A stretch of DNA of 64,000 nucleotides from Candolleomyces eurysporus. Taxonomy: Eukaryota > Basidiomycota > Agaricomycetes > Agaricales > Psathyrellaceae. The DNA lies in the NCBI GenBank assembly GCA_027579435.1, contig JANBPK010000919.1:496001-560000 (forward strand), in the 5' to 3' direction. The translations under genes and the position numbers were made by a program. The notes under the pieces are model-generated. The model was not told where the DNA came from and searched no databases. It saw only the letters and a program-made list of their open reading frames with translations. Positions 34,139 through 43,470 of the stretch are shown in pieces (the first letter of the stretch is position 1; every line of letters starts with the position of its first letter).

Positions 34139-35602
34139 ATGGACGCTGACCCGCATTTCCCGTGCCCGCCTAGTCTCAAATCGATTGTAAACGCTTTCGC
34201 ATCAATCAATCTCGACATGAAAGACGTATCGACCACTTCCCGCCGTCAATCTCGTAATTCGCTTGTATACACCAAGAAGCGTCCCTCCCCCCATGGAATT
34301 TCAAAGTCTCATAAGTCTCCTTTGCTTCCTGCAAATGGTGTTCCTCGGCCTTCGCCGCGCGCCGCAAAGGCTGCCGCTCTTCAGCAGCAGCGGCAAAAGG
34401 TGGCCCAGCAGCAGGCTCTCCGACGGGAAACTGTCTATCTGGAAGAGGAATACCGTGATGAAATTCGCAGATACATGCATGTTATGGAGGTGAATCCTTT
34501 CGTTTGTGTACTTCTTCGTCATCATTCTTATCCGTCCCTCGAACCCCTAAAGCGCAATACCATGTCCTCTACTCAGTCGATGGATCAGCAGCCCGAGATT
34601 CGGTGGCATATGCGCCCCTGTCTGGTTGACTTCCTTGTTGAGATCCACTTTACTTTCCGCCTGCGCCCAGAAACACTATACCTCACACTCAACATTATTG
34701 ACCGATACGTGTCGCGGCGAGTGGTATATATCAAGCACTATCAGCTGGTTGGCTGTGCTGCCCTCTGGATTGCCGCCAAATTTGAAGACGCCAAGGAGCG
34801 CGTCCCTACCGTGCAGGACCTTGTGTCCATATGTCATGAAGCCTACGAGGAGTCTGCCTTTATCCAAATGGAGGGTCACGTCCTGACGACCATCCAATGG
34901 ACTTTGGGCCATCCCACAGCTGAAGCGTGGCTCCGACTCTTGTGCTGTGGCACCATCGCGGAAGATATGAAGGTTCAACACGTTGCGCGGTTTTTGATGG
35001 AAATCACGTTGTTTTACCGTGAATTCGTCAAGTTTTCCCCTTCCACCATCGCTCTCGCTGCATTGACCCTGGCAAGATACATCTGTGGCAATTTGCGTCG
35101 GACCTGGGAAGAAACGGAGGAGTGCCTGGAGGTCATCGATCTATTGGACAACCGGCTCGCGAAGAACGTGAATGATCTGTCGGAAACTTTGGTCAAGAAG
35201 TATTCCTACGCGTTCTACTCCAAGGCAGCCACTTTGGTCGTCCAGTACTACCTTGAAGGCGGCCGGTTCAGCAAGCATTCCCATCTTCCATTTCCTGTCA
35301 CTCCTACGCGTAATTCGGCTTCCGCATTCAGCACACCAATGAGCACGGCAACGTCGATTTCAGATATGTCGGATGACATGCCCATGACACCCACAACTCC
35401 ATCGTCACCACCCATGTACCCAAGCGATCCGTTCTCAACGTGCTCGTCGGACGATAAAGAGAATATGCCATCAGCGTTTGAGCCCGTCATCAACAAGATG
35501 CGCGTGGAATCACCTCCTGATCAGTATCTTCCTCACGACTTCGTTGCTTACAGTCGGCCAGCCCTGCACAATCTCAATATCTCTTCGCCACGGGTTTCAT
35601 AG
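34139..35602 (+). CDS. G1/S cyclin (Cln type)
   Basis: Exons 34139-34489 and 34553-35602 give 466 aa. The cyclin box begins YLEEEYRDEIRRYMHVME and continues MDQQPEIRWHMRPCLVDFLVEIH, LTLNIIDRYVSRRV, YQLVGCAALWIAAKFED, VPTVQDLVSIC, HVLTTIQWTLGHPT. These are fungal Cln features rather than those of B-type cyclins. The C-terminal ~130 residues are Ser/Thr/Pro-rich with SP/TP sites (MPMTPTTPSSPP), typical of PEST-like turnover signals. Partner would be Cdk1/Cdc28 at G1/S. The single intron (34490-34552) is 63 nt, has no in-frame stop and is a multiple of three, so retention would add 21 residues inside the cyclin box. An in-frame ATG at 34067 could extend the start by 24 codons. Confidence 0.87.
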   Translation: MDADPHFPCPPSLKSIVNAFASINLDMKDVSTTSRRQSRNSLVYTKKRPSPHGISKSHKSPLLPANGVPRPSPRAAKAAALQQQRQKVAQQQALRRETVYLEEEYRDEIRRYMHVMEVNPFVCVLLRHHSYPSLEPLKRNTMSSTQSMDQQPEIRWHMRPCLVDFLVEIHFTFRLRPETLYLTLNIIDRYVSRRVVYIKHYQLVGCAALWIAAKFEDAKERVPTVQDLVSICHEAYEESAFIQMEGHVLTTIQWTLGHPTAEAWLRLLCCGTIAEDMKVQHVARFLMEITLFYREFVKFSPSTIALAALTLARYICGNLRRTWEETEECLEVIDLLDNRLAKNVNDLSETLVKKYSYAFYSKAATLVVQYYLEGGRFSKHSHLPFPVTPTRNSASAFSTPMSTATSISDMSDDMPMTPTTPSSPPMYPSDPFSTCSSDDKENMPSAFEPVINKMRVESPPDQYLPHDFVAYSRPALHNLNISSPRVS

Positions 35603-37736
35603 CGGCTCATGGACGCTCCTTTCACACCCCTTCCCATTTGACGCATTTTCTCCAGTCTTTCAAAACGCAAACAACCGCAAAATGTACCACCAATACACGT
35701 CGCATCGACCTCTCTCTGGCATCTCGTTTCTCTGTTCTTGCACTCAACCACCATGCACTCATCACTATCCTTGCAATTGTTTCATCATTCTCAGCATCAT
35801 CCCCTCAGTATCATCGGGCGCAAACAGTCGGTTGGAAGGACGACAGATCGAAGAGTGGAATGGACGTCATTCCCCATCTCAATCTCAATGGACCATGACG
35901 TGTAGTAACGAACGTCATTCACTACGGATTCCACATTTGCATCTTGTCCTGGTTTTTGTTGTTGTTCTCACATAGAGATAATCTTACCGCGCTCCCCTTG
36001 CATACACATTCCCCTTAGTCGCCCTGACACTCATTTCCTCGCCTTTTGTCACTATGCATTTTCCATTGGCATCACTTTCTCTTTTCTTTTACAATCAACA
36101 ATTCCTCGCACAATTCCTTGGGTTTCCTGCCCGAATCGCCACCACCTTAGTACCAAGTATATTTTATTCTTCACCTTATCGTATATTCTGTTCTACTTCT
36201 TATTCAGCCCGGCCGTTACCCTTTCTTGCTGGTCTTTCCCCCGCCAGTCTCCTCTCTCTTCTTGGACATTTATCACCGAACCCTCCATCTCCATCATCGT
36301 CGTAATTGCTTACCCGCAATCCCTTACGGCAACCGGCACTACTTTGTGAAGTATTTCTTTTACTTGCACATAAAGATTTGTTTTATTTTGACATCGCCTT
36401 GCATTGTGCCGTGCCTTTCCATCGCTGTCGTTGCAATCATTTGCTGTCTGTCCGAATAACATACCATCCTTGTTGTTTACTACCCTGTGCCGAGCTGCTC
36501 GGCCAATATACTGTCGTTGTGTGAACTGATGATTTCAGGTCCTCGTCATCGCTATCTGAACCAAGACCTGCCCATTTCAAATGCTGTGCACCTCTTGGTT
36601 CTTCTGCACCCAGTCAACTGGCACCGAAATCACCCGATCCCGCGATGGGCGCTATCAAATGCATTCCTATATATTACTTATATTCAGGAGGTCTGGCGCT
36701 TTCAGGTACTTGACTTGTAGATACTTATGAGCCGTCGGTTCTGCGCCTTTTGTCCGTTCATATTTCGGTACACAGTACACAGCAGCCAGTGCGAATATCA
36801 GGGATTCAGAAGACGTATCGGTCGCTGGTTACCTGAGAGCCGCACATCAGACGAACTCGAAGGACTTGGGACCCGGGGCCAGATTCAGATGGTGCTTGAG
36901 CGGACGCCGATGGGGAACACGATTGGAATTAAAGATATCCAGGATGGCCGACCGGTGGAATGGTGAGTTCATGAGATGGTATATTCGTGCTACATTATTC
37001 GGCCTCGTGTATTGCACATAAAGACCAAAAGGGTATGAGGCTGCCCGCTTGCAGTATTTCTGCGCATGGAGATACAGCACAGACCAGCGTCATTGACCTA
37101 TACAGTGGTGGGGCTAGACTCGACTCAGGATTCGGAACGCGGGAACTTGTCCCACCAGGTTGAAGTGTGGGTTCAATAAGCCGGACAATTTCACTGATTC
37201 TCAGCGGGAAAGGCAAATCCTACAATTCGCTCAAAGTATTTAGGAGTACAGGAATGAAACAGACAGAACATAATTCCAGTCGATAAGCATTGGCAGACAA
37301 GAATCACGAGATAGGCTTGAGTGTGAACATGACAGACCTAATTAACGGTTCGTTGATCCCAGTTCCATTCTACGAAGCCCTCAACGATCAGTGGTGTGCT
37401 ATGGGTGGGGGCGACCGGACAAACTTCGTTAATAAATACCAAAATCGGGGCGCGCAGTCCCATGCCTCGAAGGACCCTACGTATGTACGTAGCTTCTGTG
37501 AATTGCGAAAGGGATCATTAGGGAATGATTAGGGGCAGCTTAGAACCAGCCTGTGAACACCGTCCTCTGCGTGCGAAGACGCCCAACTTGAGGTAACATG
37601 GTTAATTGACGGTATAAGTACAACGTTAACAGTGAAACTCCCGGTTTCTCTACGTAAATCAGAGTTCAAACCATCAGACAACCGCCCACTCGGTCTGGGG
37701 TGGCGTAAAGGTTGCCGTCGGGAAGCCAGAAAGAAT
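35603..37736. other. Gene-poor intergenic stretch, 2.1 kb
   Basis: 35603-36500 is T/C-rich and reads like a long 3' UTR of the cyclin. 36720-37540 contains two plus-strand ORFs of 79-80 codons (36727-36966, 37290-37532) with no recognisable motif. No repeat or RNA gene was recognised. Confidence 0.45.
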
Positions 37737-39754
37737 TTACTCCAGAACCCACTTATCGCCCTCCTTCTTAATACCAACGGGTCGCTTCTCGTCCAAACTA
37801 ATGCGGCCTGCGTGCAATATAGCGGTAGTCAAAACCGTATTCTCGATAGTCGGGAAGCCTTGACCATTGAACACGCTCGGTTGAGCTTCGCCTGCATTTA
37901 CGCTCCGAGCGGCGTCGACGAATTTCTCAATGGAAATGTAGCCATAGCCTCGCTGGCCGTCGAAATGACCAGTAGCAGATGGGGAATATTTCATGCTAAT
38001 ATTTGGTTTTGTCAGTTGGAATGGGAGGTCGGAGCGTACCCGGTTTGCGTGTATCACGGAGCAAGGGTCAAGCAATATCAGAACAGTTGGCATGGTTCGT
38101 AAGAGATGAATCACGTACTAGAATGGATTGACCCAGGCCTTTCCTGTCTCATCGAAAGTCACATCATAACCGCGGTGCGCCTGGTCGATTGAAATATCCC
38201 CCTGCGGCGAAAGAATAAAGAGACTAGAATTAGGAACAACGACAAAACGCCACACCGGCATTCATACCTTTTCACCCATGTAGTACCAGTGCTGGGACGT
38301 GTGGACGCCCGACTTGAGAGGGGCGGTCCAGCTTGCAGTTGAAATCGCCGTGCCTTTGTGGTTCGGGCTTTTGATAGACTGGAAGTCGATCAGCAGGGTA
38401 ATTGTGTCTTCCGTTCCAGGAACGCAGTTGTATGGGTCGCTCGTTGCAATGCCCTGAGCGGCGCTAGCCACCACCCGAGTTGGGACAGCGATATCCTGGA
38501 GAATCCAGCAACAGATGTCGACATGGTGGGATGAGAGGTAATAACTAGCAACAACGTGACAGATGTGAGTTGTGATTCCGAGATGCTAATTCTGAGGAAC
38601 GTATCAACCTGATATCAGAATCTTTGCCGGCCCATGCCTTGAAAGTTTCGAGCTGGCTCTTGGGCTGAGCCATCCATGCGTTGAAAAAGTTGAACTCTCC
38701 GAGGGTAGCAACACGAGCCTTGGCGTCGCTATAAGTAGGGTCGTAGCTATGATAAGTGCTTATCAGCATCCCTTTGCCTGCCGTCGACTCGCAGTTAAGC
38801 CCACCGTTTGTGATGTTCGACCCAGCAGACGACGTTCTTCTTTTTCGCTGCTTCGATCAGAGTGTTATGGTGCTCCAGCTTTTGTGTAGCAGGTTTGGTT
38901 ATCAGCACATGCAGCCCATGCTCGATGGCGTAAAGTGCAATAGGGAAATGAGTGCCTAAAACAAGCGCTCAGTTCGGTGTCACTATAAAATGTGTAGTAA
39001 CTTACTATCCGGGGTGAAGATAATGACGGCATCGCCAGGCTTCAACTTGTCGATAGCAGCTTTGTCTGGTAGAAGAAAGAATGCGAGTTAAAGCCGTTAC
39101 ATTCTGAGCTCCGAGAACCTTACAAGCTTCGGGATCAACTTTGCCCTCCTTCGGATATTCTTCGAAACTGGGTAGTATTTCGTTAGATTTGCGACGAATG
39201 ATTCGCAGGGACGATCTAGGCTCACGTCAGATCCATGTCCTTGTAGACGCCCGCAATATTCTTGTCAAGGTGTTGACGAATGGCAGGGAATTTCCCCCCA
39301 TTGACTCCAACCATGCCAAGAGAGTCAACCCGTTATTACAAATTCATGTCAGTGCTCCAGATCGTAACGATAGTGGAACTGTGCTCACTTTTCCAAGTCG
39401 CCTCAGGTCAAAGAGAGTGAGTGCGACAACCTTTAAAGAATGTCAGAGGGGGGAGACAATCCGGCGTTGGGTCCATACCCCAATCTGTCAATGGCATTCC
39501 GAGGTCAAGACCCAAGATTCAATGGAAGAGAAATGAAAACTCTCAACCTTTTTATCAGATGTAGACGCTCCAGAGCCTGTCCATCCTGTAGTGTACTCTC
39601 CCTATTCGAGTCAGATTCTGAGCCTGTTGTGCGGAGACACTCCAGCTTACAGTACCGCCTGAACAGATGAAAAATCGTCAATTAACCCAGAGTGGTTATC
39701 CTGTGCAAACTCACACATCAGGACATTGAGCTTTTTATTCTCTGGGGTCGCCAT
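37737..39754 (-). CDS. Gfo/Idh/MocA-family NAD(P) oxidoreductase, 13 exons
   Basis: Exons 39754-39715, 39658-39651, 39600-39547, 39484-39479, 39430-39389, 39314-39226, 39167-39124, 39065-39006, 38955-38805, 38746-38609, 38544-38268, 38201-38119, 37995-37737 sum to 416 aa in frame. The N-terminal Rossmann part is [15 protein letters not shown], then [45 protein letters not shown] (the KP motif of the family) and [11 protein letters not shown]. The C-terminal domain has [49 protein letters not shown] and [13 protein letters not shown]. It resembles uncharacterised fungal sugar-type dehydrogenases; substrate unknown. Exons 2 and 4 are 8 and 6 nt. The acceptor before exon 6 (39315) is not AG: frame and conservation need MVGVNGG there. 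Intron 12 (~123 nt) is long. Confidence 0.82.
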
Positions 39755-40113
39755 GGTGGAGATAAGAAATTGGTGAGAGAAATGGGGTGAGTTGCATCCT
39801 TCTTAAAGATGGTCCAACGATTGAACCTCGGAAGAACAGGAGCTTGCCACGGACCGCAAGTCAGAGAAGGTGTCCAAGGCGGACCGGCGGTGGGATCTTG
39901 CCGCCGGGCGTGTGAACGAGTCTCTGATCGACGACAGCACTGCCACTGGCTTCTCTGAACGTGGAAAAGGTGCGCCAAACACGTGGGGCCAATGACGTCT
40001 GAGTCAATCTTGCTTCTGTCAACTGGCACCAACTTTGCTAGCGGGCATTTGCCTCGTGCTGAATGGAACCTTGAACCTACATGCAACCTTGATTCTCTCC
40101 CCTTCCACCATCA
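39755..40113. other. Divergent intergenic region, 359 bp
   Basis: Lies between the starts of the Gfo/Idh/MocA gene (minus) and the 40114 gene (plus). No motif was recognised with confidence. Confidence 0.4.
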
Positions 40114-42623
40114 ATGCCAATCACTTCTGCCACCAGTTCTCCGCCCGACTCTGGTTTTACCCCGAGGAAGGAGTTCATCCGAGACCAGGCTCAGCCCAAC
40201 ACATTTGCTATCCTCGCCCTCTCCAGCTCCAATTTCCTCCGTCTCTACTCCTTCTCTCAGACCGTCATCGACGGGCTCCAGCGTCTCTTTAACAAGCAGG
40301 GAATTGATATTGCATGCCGAGAGGACGCGCCGCAGAACCTTTATGAGCTATCCATCGACCACAAACCCTGGGCCAATCCCAAGTCGGTCTTCACCGAGAA
40401 ACTCTTGCTTGACATATTCACTCTCGTATATCAATCGGGCTACACCTTTCTGTCGTGTATAGACTATGGGAGGGAGCCTGATGACAAGATTGCCATGGCG
40501 TTCTCCAAACCCTCAACCCCGTTGCCTAGTCCGAATACTAGCTCCAGGGCCGGGACTCCACTTCCTCCCACTGGATCACCTCTTCTCAATGGCTCCCATC
40601 CATCCATTCCAGAGCAGGGGAAAGCCCGCTCGCGGATGCCGTTTGCCCTCTCCTTCTCATCGACGACCGTCATGAGGGTCATTTCACCGCCTCTCCACCT
40701 GACGCCGGCCATCCTCCAGGCTGTTCGAGGCTCGTGGCCCCGCGGAGTGGTATCTGAAAAGAAGGTTGGGGACAATTGTTTTGAATTCAAGTTGAAAGGT
40801 TACAAATGTATGTGGATTCATGCCTTTGGCAACATCGCTGTTGACACTCATGGTCACCAGGGTTTCAGCAGGATAATTTCGCCCCTGATTCCCTGCAGCA
40901 CATACTCTCCCTTCTTAGCTCTTTAGACGCCCACTCTTTCACCCTTTTGACTTCGTTATCTCTGACCAACCGCTCACGGGTCAAAGATTTATGGATCTTT
41001 ACTGGCCCCGCCGCACCTGGAAGCGACATACTCCATGAAGAAGCGTCTTTGCTAGTTCATTCACGAGACCAATCCATTGAACTCCGCAGACCTGCTGGGG
41101 ACGGAAACGCAATGCCTGCAGAGTCTTCCAGGTCAGGCCAACATAGGAGACTTGCAACCGAAACATCCCTACCCACTGCCCAACCCATGACTTCCCATCA
41201 TTCCCGATCAGCTACGGAGGACATGAGCCAACGTCATCAACAGAACAATAGCCCAGCCACTCCCCCTCATCAGCCACACCTTCTGCGTAAACCGGCTCCC
41301 CGAGCACAGGTTCCTGTGTCTGTTGCGCACGAATCGGAAAGTGAGGGAGAGGAGGAGGACAGTGGCTATACTCATGGTCGAGCCAATCTTCCCAGCATGA
41401 TCTCCTCCAACTCTCCAAATATGACGGGTATAGGCGCTATCGGCCATGATAAGCCGTATCCGTTTGGTTCATTCAATGGTGATTCGCAACACGGTGGAGC
41501 TCCCTTTGTACCCCAGGATTACCCGCACCATACCCCCAACGAGACAAAGATACTGCCCCCTTCTTCTCATTCTCCCCCTTCAGTGCCCCATCGTAACACA
41601 CTCACTCCGCCTCTGCTAAGTCCAGGGACGTTCCGTGATTCTGCCCTGTCTTCGCAAAGTGACGTCAGTCAGGACATCCCAATCAAGTGGACCGGTGCTG
41701 GCAGAGAGGACGGAGCCATGTTATCGAAGTCAGTCAATAGCTCGGTCGGTACTCCCAAGTTTCCTGGAGGGTGGCAAGCAACACCAATCGACGAAATCGA
41801 AGAGAATGAAGCCGCCATATTCCCGCCACCCGAACCCAAGGTTCGGACACCCATCTATGAAACGATGTCTAGGGTCGAGTCCCCAGAAATCGTGCAGCCG
41901 AACGTTTCGCTGAGGAAGAGCGAGGCCGTCGTTTTCGGAATGATTTCAGCGACATCTCCGCCGCCCATGCCCTCTTCACCACTGTCTGCTTCACCACGAT
42001 CTCCTGTTATTTTGCAAGAAGACAGAGTACCTTCTAGGAAGTCGGATAAATCCCCCAGGAACGACTCGTCGGGCCAAGGTGGACAAGGCTGGGTGCTAGT
42101 GAACGTTGAGGGCACCGCAACTTCGCGGCTCCCGATTGCCGAGGCTCATCTTGGGAGCAGCTCAAAGTCTACCCCGGCGGGTGAAGCAGCAAATGGCGCA
42201 ATTAACCAGTTGACACCCAGCATGAGCAATAGCCCGACTCCTCCTGAACAACCCTCGAACGCTGCGAAAGCGATCGTCATCGTGGACGCCCTTGAATCCA
42301 AGCACAAGAAGAGTAAATCGGCCTCCGCCACCAAGGAAACCGGCGAGGGCAGTGGAGTGCGACGATTCTTTTCTTTGAACAGAAAGAATTCGGTGCGTGA
42401 GCTGGTTTGAGACAAGAGCGGGTCCGTGCTCATGTTGCGCCGTGTTTAGAAAAAGGTACGAGTGGGCGAGGACGGGCAGATAGTGGCAGAGCGAGAGCGT
42501 ACGATCAGCGAGTCGAAGCAGTCCCATACCACGATCTCCCGCTCTACTCTGCGGGATAGGATCCGTATCCTTGGGACCCCTGAGGCGACGCGAAGGGAGG
42601 ACAAACCACGAGACATAGACTGA
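40114..42623 (+). CDS. Large conserved-looking fungal protein, function unknown
   Basis: Exons 40114-40807, 40861-42392, 42450-42623 give 799 aa. A globular N-terminal region (~10-285) shows well-formed segments: FAILALSSSNFLRLYSFSQ, QGIDIACREDAPQNLYELS, VFTEKLLLDIFTLVYQSGY, then after a Pro/Ser loop MPFALSFSSTTVMRVI, AVRGSWPRGVVSEKK, CFEFKLKGYKWFQQDNFAPD and SRVKDLWIFTGP. The remaining ~500 residues are Ser/Pro-rich and disordered, ending RRFFSLNRKNSKKVRVGEDG and RIRILGTPEATRRE. No family name can be given. The last intron (42393-42449) is supported by the coding look of exon 3 (KKVRVGEDGQIVAERERT). Retaining it ends the protein five codons later (VRELV). Confidence 0.65.
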
Positions 42624-42739
42624 TCACGAACATTATGCACTAACCTTGAGACGATGGAAATCTCCCTACCATATCTTGTATTCTTGTAATCTCCGTTGGG
42701 ACAGCATCTTAGTGTACATCCTCTATGCTCTATACTTCT

Positions 42740-43092
42740 ATGGCTCATTGGACGTCGGATAGACTACCTGTACTCGTAATCAAAGTTGGACTCTTGAAAT
42801 TAGGACTTTGCGTTGTCACAGCTTCGCGATCACGTGGAGAAGGCCCACGTGTGCTTGCAATCGCTGGCAGCCCGAGCAGACGAGAGCAAAAGCGTCGGCG
42901 CAAGGGCTGTAGCATTGATGCTGCAAAGGCCCGAAGCACAGAACGCAGGTCCACAAGGCCATGTTGCGGAATTCTACCAGGAGGTGATATGCGTTGGCAC
43001 CACACTTTAGGCAATCTGCTGAGAAAAGCGAGCAGGCAGCTACCAATTTGGCAGGTGAGGCAGGACATCGGGTAAAGCTCGACCACGAATAA
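42740..43092 (+). CDS. Candidate small helical protein, 86 aa
   Basis: Exons 42740-42769, 42822-42983, 43024-43092 give an 86-aa frame starting MAHWTSDRLP and ending AGHRVKLDHE. Intron 1 (42770-42821) is 52 nt with GT-CACAG, the usual size here. Intron 2 (42984-43023) is only 40 nt, so that junction is less sure. The central exon reads as amphipathic helix (LRDHVEKAHVCLQSLAARA; VAEFYQE then KSEQAATNLAGEAGH). Composition is Ala/Glu/Lys-rich, unlike chance ORFs nearby. The helical character recalls subunits of small coiled-coil complexes, but no family was recognised. It lies ~116 bp downstream of the previous stop, same strand. Confidence 0.45.
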
Positions 43093-43470
43093 GCACCATC
43101 GCCCAGACATTGCAGAACGATGGCCCGGAGTGCGACTAGAGGCTTCAGGACGACGAGCAGAGACAGGAGAAACGGCGGCGACAGCCCCGCGGTGGGGAGG
43201 AACACGGTCGAAAGATGTGGAGGAAATAAAAAATAATGTCGACACCCTCCAACCAGCCGNCCTGCGTCCCTTTCTTTGCCGCTTCCCCATCACTCACTCC
43301 TCCCTCTTTGCTCCCACCACCATCCTTGCTTTTCCCCCGCCCCCATCATCCACATCCCCTTGCTCGTCATCGTCCCCGCCCTTCTCCGCCCTCAGTGCCC
43401 CTCCGGCGACGTCCTCAGCGACCTCCCCGCCGCCTGTCCCCCCGTTTAATTCCTTTTTCGACCGCTCAAC
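43093..43470. other. ITC1 upstream region with pyrimidine-rich leader
   Basis: About 43265-43465 is strongly C/T-rich on the plus strand directly before the ITC1 ATG. This is the usual look of a fungal core promoter and leader. One N lies at 43260. No gene is supported. Confidence 0.45.

Noticed and set aside
37290..37532. 80-codon ORF starting MADKNHEIGL
   Set aside because: Somewhat protein-like but no motif, promoter or splice support; left in the intergenic description.
42745..43293. 182-codon minus-strand ORF
   Set aside because: It spans an N, is Arg/Ser/Pro-rich without motif, and overlaps the better-supported plus-strand small gene.
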